This document shows, one piece after another, positions 35,134-43,517 of a stretch of DNA of 64,000 nt; within the stretch, counting starts at the first letter, position 1, and each line of letters begins with the position of its first letter. Source of the DNA: Clostridia bacterium (GTDB taxonomy: Bacteria > Bacillota > Clostridia > Christensenellales > Aristaeellaceae). Position numbers and translations under genes: made by a program. Below the pieces are notes generated by a model. It saw only the letters and a program-made list of their open reading frames with translations, had not been told where the DNA came from and searched no databases. The stretch spans positions 1-64,000 of the forward strand of contig CAAGFE010000065.1 in assembly GCA_900769075.1 (NCBI GenBank), given 5' to 3'.

Positions 35134-35937
35134 ATGAAGCGGTTTTTGGCTCTGCTGGTGCTGCTGGTGCTGGTGCTGCCCGCCCTGGCGGAGGAGGAAG
35201 AGGATTGGCTTTTATGGGATTCCATCGACATCGACGCGCAGAATGCCGTGGAAGCTGTGGCGGATGCCCCCCCCGTTCCCGAGGAGGAACAGGCCGAGCT
35301 CACGGCCCGGGAGGATCTCATCAACCGGATCATCAAGCTGGGGGAGGAGCTGTATATCAAGGCGGACGGCAAGTCCCAGCGGGCGCATTACAAGGGGGAC
35401 ATCTACGTCTGCAAGAACTATACAGTGTATCTGTTCAACCAGAACCGCGATGATTTCTGCATCGCCGAGTATCCGGATGTGAAGCTCCGCGTCCCCAACA
35501 ATCTGCCGGCAGACAAGTGCAAGCCCTACTATTACGGCTTCTATTGGGAGGACGTGGACGCCTCGGAGGGGAACCCCTTCTACGAGGCCGCCGCCTTCCG
35601 CTACAACACCAAGCTGAGCAAGGAAGAAAACATGGCCCTGGCGATGGATTTCATGCGCCAGGTGGAGCGCGGCGACTATTTCCAGATGAGCGCGAATTAT
35701 GAATACGGCGTGGGCGCCCACAGCGCCATCATGATGGGCTACGACGCCGAAACGGACGAAATCCACTGGCTGGATTCCAACATGCGCGGCGGGAAGAACA
35801 AGAACGGCATCCGCTATGGCCTGGTGCAGTATGACCAGGTCAGGAGCGTGGAATGGTGGGCAAGCACCTTCTGCGTGAAGGGGCGCGGCGCGACGATCTT
35901 CCGATTGCGGGACGACATCGCTTACCGGGAGGAATGA
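35134..35937 (+). CDS. secreted protein, probable papain-like (CHAP/NlpC-type) fold
   Basis: The 267-residue protein has a signal peptide (MKRFLALLVLLVLVLPALA) and no family I can name with certainty. A Cys in YVCKNYTVYLF near residue 95, a His in GVGAHSAIMMGYDAE near 194 and HWLDSNM shortly after are spaced like the Cys-His-Asp/Asn triad of CHAP or NlpC/P60 amidases. A peptidoglycan or peptide hydrolase is therefore inferred. The gene is followed after two bases by a sugar isomerase-like gene. Confidence 0.65.
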   Translation: MKRFLALLVLLVLVLPALAEEEEDWLLWDSIDIDAQNAVEAVADAPPVPEEEQAELTAREDLINRIIKLGEELYIKADGKSQRAHYKGDIYVCKNYTVYLFNQNRDDFCIAEYPDVKLRVPNNLPADKCKPYYYGFYWEDVDASEGNPFYEAAAFRYNTKLSKEENMALAMDFMRQVERGDYFQMSANYEYGVGAHSAIMMGYDAETDEIHWLDSNMRGGKNKNGIRYGLVQYDQVRSVEWWASTFCVKGRGATIFRLRDDIAYREE

Positions 35938-35939
35938 GC

Positions 35940-36743
35940 ATGGACTTCGGCATGCCGTTTCTCATGGAGATGCATTCCATCGGGGAATGCTGCGCCCTGG
36001 CGAAGGAGCTGGGACTGCAATTCGTGGAGCTGAACGCGAATTTCCCGGCTTCCCAGGTGGATTCGCTGGACCCGGCGATGCTCCATCGGCTTGCCAGGCA
36101 GCATGGGGTGTACTTCACCCTCCACCTGGAGGAAGAATGCGATCCCTTTTCCTTCAATCCATCGGTGCGTGCGGCGTGGATGCAGTCCGTTCGCCGCGGG
36201 CTGTGCCTGGCGGAAGCGCTCCAGATGCCCATCGTCAACATGCATTTCCCCCATGGGGTGTACATCACGCTGCCGGAATGCAAAACCTATCTCTATGACC
36301 GGTATGAAACCGAATTCCGCGCCGCGCTGGCGGAATTCCGCGCGATGTGCGAGGAAGCCCTGACCGGCACGTTCACCCGCATCGCCATTGAGAACACAAA
36401 TGGCTGGCAGCCCCATGAGCGGCGGGCGATCGAGTTTCTGCTGGAGTCGCCCGTATTCGGCCTGACGCTGGATATCGGGCACAGCCATGGCACCGGCGAT
36501 GCGGACGAGCCTTTCTTCTGCGCGCACGATGACCGACTCATCCACATGCACGGGCATGACGCCCTGGGCAGGAAGAATCACCTGGCCCTGGGGGACGGGG
36601 AAATCAACCTGACGGAGCGTTTTGCCTGGGCGAAGCGGCGGAATGCCCGCGTGGTGCTGGAAACGAAAACCGTTGCTGCCCTGCGGACGAGCATGGCTCG
36701 GCTGACGGACATCCTGGGCAGCGAGCTGCGCAGCAGCATGTGA
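35940..36743 (+). CDS. sugar phosphate isomerase/epimerase-like TIM barrel
   Basis: The 267-residue protein matches the AP endonuclease 2 / xylose isomerase-like barrel. The pieces are LGLQFVELNANFP, YFTLHLEEECDPF, IVNMHFPHGVY, IAIENTNGW, LTLDIGHSHGTG, LIHMHGHDALGRKNHL and VVLETK. The His, Glu and Asp residues in these strands are the usual metal ligands. Substrate is not known. The ATG at 35940 follows GGGAGG and lies two bases after the upstream stop, so the two genes are co-translated. Confidence 0.8.
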   Translation: MDFGMPFLMEMHSIGECCALAKELGLQFVELNANFPASQVDSLDPAMLHRLARQHGVYFTLHLEEECDPFSFNPSVRAAWMQSVRRGLCLAEALQMPIVNMHFPHGVYITLPECKTYLYDRYETEFRAALAEFRAMCEEALTGTFTRIAIENTNGWQPHERRAIEFLLESPVFGLTLDIGHSHGTGDADEPFFCAHDDRLIHMHGHDALGRKNHLALGDGEINLTERFAWAKRRNARVVLETKTVAALRTSMARLTDILGSELRSSM

Positions 36744-36769
36744 AGGAGCACAAATCAGGAGGGGGCATT

Positions 36770-37000
36770 ATGAAACATTTTTTCATCGGGCTATATTGGC
36801 TCTGCTTTGGAACGATTTTTGGCATGGAGATTTGCGCCGTCATTTTCTCTTTGGAAGCGAATCGCAACCAGACATTCGTCGTCATCAAGCTCATTGTGAT
36901 ATCTGTGATCATCATCCTCAGCATCATTGATTTGTTCCATGTCAAGGCGGAGAAAAAGCATGAATCACAGGAAGAGGATATCCATCCCGCTGAGCAGTGA
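36770..37000 (+). CDS. small two-helix membrane protein
   Basis: A 76-residue protein of unknown function with two hydrophobic helices (HFFIGLYWLCFGTIFGMEIC and VVIKLIVISVIIILSIIDLF) and a short acidic C-terminus. The ATG follows a strong AGGAGGGGG box. It is somewhat richer in A and T than its neighbours. Confidence 0.65.
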   Translation: MKHFFIGLYWLCFGTIFGMEICAVIFSLEANRNQTFVVIKLIVISVIIILSIIDLFHVKAEKKHESQEEDIHPAEQ

Positions 37001-37113
37001 ATGATGACAGGCGGACGCTGGATCATGCTGAGTATGCTATGAAAACGCAAGGACAGATCGGTTGGATGCTGGTTGATTCTTCATTGAAATCTGCAAAAAA
37101 TATGCGAAACCCC

Positions 37114-37143
37114 TTGCAATTCCGTTCATACCTGTGTTATAAT
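37114..37143 (+). promoter_or_regulatory. sigma-A-type promoter for rplS
   Basis: TTGCAA at 37114-37119, an 18-base spacer and a perfect TATAAT at 37138-37143. Confidence 0.7.
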
Positions 37144-37149
37144 GAAAAA

Positions 37150-37233
37150 CGTGCATACGGGCGGTCCGCTTTCCGGAGGTCTGACCTCATGCAGACCCGG
37201 ATATGAACGTCTATGATGGAAGGAGGAACCAAC
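37150..37233 (+). ncRNA. candidate L19 mRNA leader
   Basis: Between the promoter and rplS the RNA can fold strongly. GGTCTG (37178-37183) pairs with CAGACC (37192-37197), extended by TCCG (37172) with CGGA (37198), and an outer ACGT pairing encloses the domain. Firmicutes rplS genes often carry an autoregulatory L19 leader. Position and structure fit, but I could not match it to the published consensus. Confidence 0.5.
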
Positions 37234-37584
37234 ATGAGCGAAATCATCCGTTCTATTGAAGCGAAGCAGCTGCGCAAGGACATTCCCGCGATCGCCGTCG
37301 GCGATACCGTGCGTGTTCAGGTGAAGGTTGTGGAAGGCAAGAACGAGCGTCTGCAGGCCTTTGAGGGTGTTGTCATTGCCAAGCGCAACGGCGGTATCCG
37401 CGAGACCTTCACCGTCCGCCGCGTTTCCTACGGCATCGGTGTGGAGCGCACTTTCCCCATCCATAGCCCCCGTCTGGGCAGCATCACCGTGATCCGTCAC
37501 GGCAAGGTGCGCCGCGCCAAGCTGTACTACCTGCGTTCTCTGCAGGGCAAGGCCGCGAAGATCAAGGAAGTCAAGCGCGTGTAA
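37234..37584 (+). CDS. rplS: 50S ribosomal protein L19
   Basis: The 116-residue protein matches L19 throughout: [48 protein letters not shown], and the C-terminal [21 protein letters not shown]. It lies at the subunit interface of the ribosome. ATG at 37234 follows AAGGAGGA and is preferred over the upstream start at 37213. Monocistronic, with terminator. Confidence 0.98.
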   Translation: MSEIIRSIEAKQLRKDIPAIAVGDTVRVQVKVVEGKNERLQAFEGVVIAKRNGGIRETFTVRRVSYGIGVERTFPIHSPRLGSITVIRHGKVRRAKLYYLRSLQGKAAKIKEVKRV

Positions 37585-37629
37585 TAGCGCGAGTTGGGCG
37601 TCTGCCCGACCTCCCAAGTGGCTACATGA

Positions 37630-37657
37630 GCGAGAGAGTTGCGGCTCTCTCGCTTTT
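37630..37657 (+). terminator. rho-independent terminator after rplS
   Basis: GCGAGAGAG at 37630-37638 pairs with CTCTCTCGC at 37645-37653, followed by TTTTG. Confidence 0.85.
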
Positions 37658-37662
37658 GTGTT

Positions 37663-37691
37663 GCATAAAAAAGGACCATTCGCCATATCCA
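37663..37691 (+). promoter_or_regulatory. possible sigma-E promoter for spoIVA
   Basis: GCATAAA (37663-37669), a 14-base gap and CATATCCA (37684-37691) approximate the mother-cell sigma-E consensus (ATA-type -35, CATAnnnT -10). spoIVA is a sigma-E gene in Bacillus. The -10 match is partial. Confidence 0.35.
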
Positions 37692-37731
37692 TTGGACAGA
37701 CGTCAAACCGCAGACCAATGGAGGGATCGGA

Positions 37732-39219
37732 ATGGATCAATCGCGTGAGTTCAACCTGTACCGCGATATCGCCGAACGCACGGACGGCGATGTGTACATT
37801 GGCGTTGTCGGCCCGGTGCGCACCGGCAAGAGCACCTTCATCAGCCGCTTTATGGAGCAGCTTGTGCTTCCCCGCATGGCGGACAGCCCCCAGAAGGCCC
37901 GCATCGCCGATGAGCTGCCCCAGGCCGGCTCCGGACGCACCATCATGACCACCCAGCCCAAATTCGTCCCCGGGGAAGCCGTCACGGTTTCGCTGGGGGA
38001 GAACACCCCCGTGCGCATCCGTCTGGTGGACAGCGTGGGCTATCTGGTGAAGGGCGCGCTGGGCGTGACCGACGAGGATGGCACCCGCATGGTGCATACG
38101 CCCTGGTTTGAGCACGATATCCCCTTTGATCAGGCCGCGGAAATCGGCACCCGCAAGGTGATCAATGACCACGCGACCATCGGCATGGTCGTCACGACGG
38201 ACGGTTCCATTGCCGATTTGCCCCGCAGCGCCTATGTGGACGCGGAGGAGCGGGTGATTGCCGAGCTGAAGGCGCTGGGCAAGCCCTTCGTGATCGTGCT
38301 GAACTCCGCCACGCCGCGCAGTGCGGACACGCTGACCCTCCGCGACGCCCTGGAGGATCGCTTTGCCGTGCCGGTCATGCTCCTCAACGTGAAGGAAATG
38401 CAGGTGGAGGATATCCAGCGGGTGCTGGAATCGGTGCTGCTGGAGTTCCCCCTGCGGGAAGCGCATCTGACGGTGCCGGCGTGGCTGGCGGCGCTGGACG
38501 ACGATCACTGGCTGGTGCAGCATGTGCTGGACGGCGTCCGCAGCAGCGGCAATACCAGCCGTGTCATGCGGGAAAGCGATGTGTTTGACAGTGCCTTTGC
38601 CGATTCCGAATACGCCGAACCGGTCCGGACCGAGCGCATCGAGCCGGGCGAGGGCCGCATGGATTTCTCCCTGCCCATGAAGGACGGCCTGTTCAACCGG
38701 GTGCTGGGCGAGGAATGCGGCACGGAGATTCGCGGCGACGCCCATCTGCTCAGCCTGATGAAGGAGCTGGTCAGCGCGAAGGCAGAGTACGACCGCATTG
38801 CGGATGCGCTATCCTCCGTGCGGGCAACGGGCTATGGTCTGGTCACGCCGGCCATGTCGGAGCTGACGCTGGAGGAGCCGGAGATTGTCCGGCAGGGGAG
38901 CCTGTTCGGGGTGAAGCTGAAGGCAAACGCGCCGTCCCTGCACCTGATCCGCGTTGACATCGAAACAGAGGTCACGCCGGTGGTCGGCACGGAGGAGCAG
39001 TCCGCCGACATGGTGCGCCAGCTGACCGACGAGTTTGCAACGAATCCGCAGAAGGTGTGGGAAACCAGCTTCTTCGGGCGCTCGCTGGACGAAATGGTGC
39101 GCGAGGGCCTGAGCAACAAGCTGCTGCGCATGCCGGCTGATGCGCAGGAGAAGGTGCAGCAGACCCTGACCCGCATCATCAACGAGGGAGACGGCGGCAT
39201 GATCTGCATCCTGCTATGA
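37732..39219 (+). CDS. spoIVA: stage IV sporulation protein A
   Basis: The 495-residue ATPase matches SpoIVA over its length: RDIAERTDGDVYIGVVG, Walker A GPVRTGKST near residue 27, TIMTTQPKFVPGEAV, VDSVGYLVKGALGVTDEDG, and the C-terminal IINEGDGGMICILL. SpoIVA polymerises with ATP hydrolysis on the mother-cell face of the forespore and is the base of the spore coat. Its presence is strong evidence that the organism sporulates. The ATG follows GGAGGG. Confidence 0.96.
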   Translation: MDQSREFNLYRDIAERTDGDVYIGVVGPVRTGKSTFISRFMEQLVLPRMADSPQKARIADELPQAGSGRTIMTTQPKFVPGEAVTVSLGENTPVRIRLVDSVGYLVKGALGVTDEDGTRMVHTPWFEHDIPFDQAAEIGTRKVINDHATIGMVVTTDGSIADLPRSAYVDAEERVIAELKALGKPFVIVLNSATPRSADTLTLRDALEDRFAVPVMLLNVKEMQVEDIQRVLESVLLEFPLREAHLTVPAWLAALDDDHWLVQHVLDGVRSSGNTSRVMRESDVFDSAFADSEYAEPVRTERIEPGEGRMDFSLPMKDGLFNRVLGEECGTEIRGDAHLLSLMKELVSAKAEYDRIADALSSVRATGYGLVTPAMSELTLEEPEIVRQGSLFGVKLKANAPSLHLIRVDIETEVTPVVGTEEQSADMVRQLTDEFATNPQKVWETSFFGRSLDEMVREGLSNKLLRMPADAQEKVQQTLTRIINEGDGGMICILL

Positions 39220-40088
39220 GGCCCGCCATGCTGATCAGAGGCGGATGCATCCACACGATGACCCAGCAGGGAACCTTTGTCGGCGATATTCTCATCCGGG
39301 ACGGCAAAATCGCGGAGCTTGGCCCGGTCATCGCGGCGCGGGACGAATGCGTGGTGGAAGCCAAAGGGCTGACCGTCCTGCCGGGCCTGGTGGATGCCCA
39401 TATCCAGGCGTTCCCTGAGGAAGGCGCCGAAATCCTGCGCAGCCAGGGCTCCGGCGTGACGGCCGGGATGTTCTGGCCGGAGGAAGAAGGATTCTGCCGA
39501 TTGGCGGCTGCGGAGACCATGCTGCCCGGCCGCATGTACGTCCTCGAGCCCTCCGCATACAGCGATGCCAGGCTGCACGAGCGCTTCCTGGCCCTGGCGG
39601 ATGACGGCTTCCGCGTGGCCTGCCGCATCCGCTGCCCGGAGCAATGCCGCAGGGTGCTCCAAGTCATTCACAGCACGCGGGTGAAAGCGATCCTGCTGCA
39701 CCTGCCCGACTGTGAGGATCTGCTGGAAGCCGTGAACCTCGCGGCCTGCCCGGTGATCCTTGGCGTGAACAGCAGCCGGGCGGGAAGCCCGTGGCGCATG
39801 GTGCGCCGTCTGGTACAGCTGGGCACAGCCGTGTCTGTGACCTGCAGCTATCCTCATGCCAGGCTATGCCATCTGCCCCTGTGTGCGGCCCTGTGCGCCC
39901 GCGAGGGCATGGACGGGGACAGGGCGCTGCATACTGTGACAACGGCGCCTGCGGCCCTGCTGGGGCTGGAAAACGCAGGTCGGATTGAAACCGGCTGTCA
40001 GGCGGATCTTGCCCTCTATGACGGTGATCCGCTGCTGCTGGCAACCTCCCATGTGATGACAATTCTCAGCGGCAAGCTCTGCTGCTGA
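39216..40088 (+). CDS. degenerate amidohydrolase-like protein
   Basis: The 290-residue protein has amidohydrolase architecture: an N-terminal beta strand pair (MLIRGGCIHTMTQQGTFVGD), TVLPGLVDAHIQAFPEEGAE, and a C-terminal GRIETGCQADLALYDGDPLL. The metal HxH motif reads HIQ, no later histidine pair or catalytic aspartate (usually in a TDxP segment) is recognisable, and it is about 100 residues shorter than typical members. It is therefore probably not an active hydrolase. It overlaps spoIVA by four bases, so it should be made with SpoIVA, suggesting a sporulation role. Confidence 0.75.
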   Translation: MRPAMLIRGGCIHTMTQQGTFVGDILIRDGKIAELGPVIAARDECVVEAKGLTVLPGLVDAHIQAFPEEGAEILRSQGSGVTAGMFWPEEEGFCRLAAAETMLPGRMYVLEPSAYSDARLHERFLALADDGFRVACRIRCPEQCRRVLQVIHSTRVKAILLHLPDCEDLLEAVNLAACPVILGVNSSRAGSPWRMVRRLVQLGTAVSVTCSYPHARLCHLPLCAALCAREGMDGDRALHTVTTAPAALLGLENAGRIETGCQADLALYDGDPLLLATSHVMTILSGKLCC

Positions 40089-40105
40089 GCCATCCCGTGC
40101 AAAAT

Positions 40106-40144
40106 CAAAAAGGCGAACCGGCATCCAGCGTCGGTTCGCCTTTT
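40106..40144 (+). terminator. bidirectional terminator
   Basis: GGCGAACCG at 40111-40119 pairs with CGGTTCGCC at 40131-40139, flanked by AAAAA on the left and TTTTT on the right. It serves both the amidohydrolase-like gene and the convergent CofE-like gene. Confidence 0.85.
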
Positions 40145-40152
40145 GGGTGGGC

Positions 40153-41349
40153 TTAATCAGCGGTGTAGTTATCGAAATATCCCTGGATGTACACAATCGG
40201 GGTGCCCTTGTCGCCGGAGCCGGAGGTCAGATCGCACAGGGAACCGATCAGGTCGGTCAGGCGGCGGGGCGTGGTGCCCTGGGCAGCCATCTGGCCCACG
40301 AGGGAGGAGCCGTCCTTGGCGCTGATCTTGGCCTTGATGGCATCCTGAAGGGCCTTGCCGGACAGGCTGGCGAAATCGTTGTCCGCCAGATACTTCAGCT
40401 TCAGCTCGTTGGGGGTGCCTTCCAGACCGGCGGTGTAGGCGGGAGAAACCACCGGATCAGCCAGCTCCCAGATTTTGCCGACCGGATCCTTGAACGCGCC
40501 GTCGCCGTATACCATGACCTCCACATGCTTGCCGGTCATCTCCAGCATCCGGGCTTGGATGTCCTCCACCAGCCCCTGGCAATCACGAGGGAAGAGCTTC
40601 ACGGTGTTCTCGGTGGCCTTGTTGGAGCCCAGCAGGCCGTAGCGCGCATTGTAACCGCTGCCGTTGACGGAGGCGGTCATGATCTCATCCAGGCCGAAGA
40701 CACGCTCGGCGCCGGCGGCCTTCAGCAGGCGCTTGGTGCGGGCGCGGGTGTGAATATCGCAGGTGAGGACGTTCTTGGTGAACCGCAGGATCGCCCGGGG
40801 ATCGTTGGCAAACACCACCTCGACCTCAGCGCCCATCTCGCGGATCAGGTTGGTGTAGTATTCCACATAGTCCACGCCGGTGAAGGGGTGCTTGACGTAG
40901 CCGAAGTATGCGCGGTACTGCGCCTCGGTCAGCACATCCCGATAGGGATCCACGCCGTGCGCATCCATCACGTCCCAGTCAATGAGGTGGTTGCCCACTT
41001 CGTCGGAGGGGTAGGAGAGCATGAGCACGACCTTCCTGCAGCCCTTGGCGATGCCGCGCAGGCAGATGGCGAAACGGTTGCGGCTCAGGATGGGGAAGAT
41101 CACGCCGACGGTTTCGCCGCCCAGCTTGGCGCGAACGTCATCGGCAATATTGTCAACGGATGCGTAATTGCCCTGCGCACGGGCGACGATGGCTTCGGTC
41201 ATGCAGACCACGTCCCGGTCGCGGACGACGATCTCGCCGTTCTTGATGGCGTCGGCCAAGCAACCGGTCACGATCTGCGCCAGGTCATCGCCCTCTCGGA
41301 TGATGGGGGCACGCACGCCCATAGAAACAGTACCCAGCATACGGCTCAT
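40153..41349 (-). CDS. coenzyme F420-0:L-glutamate ligase (CofE)-like protein
   Basis: The 398-residue protein shares the CofE domain: an N-terminal VSMGVRAPIIREGDDLAQI, DRDVVCMTEAIVARAQGNY and VNGSGYNARYGLLGSNKA, with a C-terminal extension. Many Clostridia that lack F420 carry this family as a single gene with no assigned function. Adding glutamate to some acceptor is a family-based guess. The ATG at 41349 has GGAG eight bases upstream. Confidence 0.75.
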   Translation of the reverse strand: MSRMLGTVSMGVRAPIIREGDDLAQIVTGCLADAIKNGEIVVRDRDVVCMTEAIVARAQGNYASVDNIADDVRAKLGGETVGVIFPILSRNRFAICLRGIAKGCRKVVLMLSYPSDEVGNHLIDWDVMDAHGVDPYRDVLTEAQYRAYFGYVKHPFTGVDYVEYYTNLIREMGAEVEVVFANDPRAILRFTKNVLTCDIHTRARTKRLLKAAGAERVFGLDEIMTASVNGSGYNARYGLLGSNKATENTVKLFPRDCQGLVEDIQARMLEMTGKHVEVMVYGDGAFKDPVGKIWELADPVVSPAYTAGLEGTPNELKLKYLADNDFASLSGKALQDAIKAKISAKDGSSLVGQMAAQGTTPRRLTDLIGSLCDLTSGSGDKGTPIVYIQGYFDNYTAD

Positions 41350-41426
41350 ATGAAACACTCCTCATCTGCCTCAGGCAGCATCATCTGCAAACGGAGCGGC
41401 AAGCGCCGAAGTCCATTTGCTTCAAT

Positions 41427-41454
41427 ATTATAATACATCCCCGCCTGTTTGAAA
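41427..41454 (-). promoter_or_regulatory. promoter for the CofE-like gene
   Basis: On the minus strand TTTCAA, a 16-base spacer and a perfect TATAAT (41427-41432). The -35 box is weak. Confidence 0.5.
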
Positions 41455-41533
41455 AGGGCCAATTTGAATTTCGTGGGTGATGAAGCGATTTTTCCGGCCA
41501 ATCCGGCTAAAAAAACGCATGTTTTCTGCCTTG

Positions 41534-41562
41534 TTGTCATCCGGGGGAAAATCTGCTATAAT
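41534..41562 (+). promoter_or_regulatory. promoter of the DHH-DHH-surE operon
   Basis: TTGTCA at 41534-41539, a 17-base spacer and TATAAT at 41557-41562. Confidence 0.7.
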
Positions 41563-41592
41563 GAATGCAGCATATCGAATGAGGTGGAACGC

Positions 41593-42534
41593 ATGTATGC
41601 GCAGGTACTGAAGGCAATCACGGATCACCGGGTCATCATCATTCACAGGCACACCAATCCCGACGGAGATGCGCTGGGCAGCCAGATTGGCCTGAAGCAC
41701 ATCCTCCGCGCAAACTTTCCCGACAAAACCGTCTACACCGTGGGCGATGAGGCAGGGCGCTATGCCTTCATGGCGGACAGCGGGATGGATGTGATCCCCG
41801 ATGAGGCTTACGAGGACGCCCTGGCCATCATCCTGGACACGTCTGCCCGCAAGCTCATCAGCGATGACCGCTACGCGCGGGCCGCCATGACCGTGCGCCT
41901 GGATCATCATCTGTTTTGCGAGAAGATTGCGGACGTCGAGGTGGTGGACAGCGGCTGGGAGAGCTGCTGCGGCCTGGTGACGGACTTCTGCATGTCCAGC
42001 GGGCTGACCCTGCCTGCGGAAGCCGCCGAGGCCCTGTATACCGGCATGGTGACGGATTCCGGGCGCTTTCGCTATGACGCGGTCAGCGCGCGTACCTTCC
42101 GCGCCGCCGCCTTCCTGATGCAGCATCCCATTGACACCAATGAGCTGTTCCGCAACCTCTATGCCACCGATTATGAGCAGGCGAAGCTCCGCGCCCAGTT
42201 TGTGCTGAAGATTCAGTTCACTGCAAACCATGTGGCCTACATCTACACCACCCTGGATGAGGTGAAAACCTGCCCGGCGGATCTGTTCAACATCAGCCGG
42301 GGGATGGTCAGCACCATGGCGGATATCAAGGGCGTGGATATCTGGGTCAACTTTACCGAAACGGAGAAGGGGGTCCTGTGCGAGCTGCGCTCCAGCCGGT
42401 TCAATATCAACCCCGTGGCGGTCAAGTACGGCGGCGGCGGACATGCCAAGGCCAGCGGCGCAACGCTGCGTGACCAGGCTGAAGCCATGGCGATGCTGGC
42501 TGACCTTGACCGGATGATGGAGGAGAACGCATGA
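41593..42534 (+). CDS. DHH/DHHA1 phosphoesterase (NrnA-like), copy 1
   Basis: The 313-residue protein has HRHTNPDGDALGSQIGL, an Asp in AIILDTSA, LDHH, and the DHHA1 substrate loop KYGGGGHAKASGATL. NrnA-type enzymes hydrolyse short RNA, pAp and the c-di-AMP product pApA. ATG at 41593 follows GAGGTGG. It overlaps the second copy by four bases, giving a translationally coupled pair. Confidence 0.88.
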   Translation: MYAQVLKAITDHRVIIIHRHTNPDGDALGSQIGLKHILRANFPDKTVYTVGDEAGRYAFMADSGMDVIPDEAYEDALAIILDTSARKLISDDRYARAAMTVRLDHHLFCEKIADVEVVDSGWESCCGLVTDFCMSSGLTLPAEAAEALYTGMVTDSGRFRYDAVSARTFRAAAFLMQHPIDTNELFRNLYATDYEQAKLRAQFVLKIQFTANHVAYIYTTLDEVKTCPADLFNISRGMVSTMADIKGVDIWVNFTETEKGVLCELRSSRFNINPVAVKYGGGGHAKASGATLRDQAEAMAMLADLDRMMEENA

Positions 42535-43517
42535 ATAACGCACGCAAGCAAAGCATCCTTGACAGAATCAAGGAAAACGACCGGATCCTGATCTTCCGTC
42601 ACCGCCGGGTGGACGGAGACTGTGTGGGGGCCTCGAAGGGCCTGAAGGAGCTGATCCGCGCGTCTTTTCCCCAGAAGGACGTGCGCATCATCGACGATGA
42701 GCACTCTGCCTACCTGGCCTTTCTCGGCCCGGATGACGAGCCGGTGGAGGATGATTTCTACGCTTCCGCCCTGGGCATCGTGGTGGACGTGGCTGATGCC
42801 GAGCGCATCTCCAACCAGAAGTTCCGTCTGTGCAGGGAAATCATCAAGATTGACCACCACATTGACCGCGCCCCCTTTGGCGACCTCTGCTGGGTGGAGG
42901 AGGAGCGTTCCTCCGCGTGCGAGATGATCGCGGATTTCTACGCGACCTTTCAGGAGGAGCTGACGCTGACCCCGTGGGCCGCAACCTGCCTCTACACCGG
43001 CATGGTGACGGACTCTGGCCGCTTCAGGTATGAAGGCGTGACCGGGGAAACCCTGCGCCTGGCGGGCATGATGCTGGACAGGGGCGTGAATGCGGAGTGG
43101 CTCTATGCAAATCTGTATCTCAAGTCCCTGGACAGCCTGAAGTTCACCGCCCACATCTACGAGCGTATGAACGTGACCCGGAACGGGGTGTGCTGGGTGC
43201 TGGTGGACAAGGCCATGCAGGAGAAATTCGGCCTGGATCTGGAAGCTGCCAGCGCCTCCATCAGCAGCCTGAGCGACATTCGCGGCTGCCTGTGCTGGAT
43301 TGCCTTCATCGAAACCGGCGACGAGGACGGGGCCATCCGCGTGCGCCTGCGCAGCCGCTTTGCCGCCGTCAACCCGATTGCCGAAAGGTACCATGGCGGC
43401 GGGCATGCCTGTGCCTGCGGCGCAACGGTGTACAGCATCACGGAGATGCACGACCTGCTCCGGGATGCGGACGCCCATATCAAGCAGTATAAGGAGAACA
43501 ACGAGGGATGGCTATGA
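42531..43517 (+). CDS. DHH/DHHA1 phosphoesterase (NrnA-like), copy 2
   Basis: The 328-residue paralogue of the upstream gene keeps FRHRRVDGDCVGASKGL, IVVDVADAER, KIDHHID and RYHGGGHACACGATV. The first motif differs (HRRVDGD for HTNPDGD), and the third acidic motif is DVAD rather than DTSA, so its substrate preference may have diverged. It overlaps surE by four bases. Confidence 0.87.
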   Translation: MNNARKQSILDRIKENDRILIFRHRRVDGDCVGASKGLKELIRASFPQKDVRIIDDEHSAYLAFLGPDDEPVEDDFYASALGIVVDVADAERISNQKFRLCREIIKIDHHIDRAPFGDLCWVEEERSSACEMIADFYATFQEELTLTPWAATCLYTGMVTDSGRFRYEGVTGETLRLAGMMLDRGVNAEWLYANLYLKSLDSLKFTAHIYERMNVTRNGVCWVLVDKAMQEKFGLDLEAASASISSLSDIRGCLCWIAFIETGDEDGAIRVRLRSRFAAVNPIAERYHGGGHACACGATVYSITEMHDLLRDADAHIKQYKENNEGWL

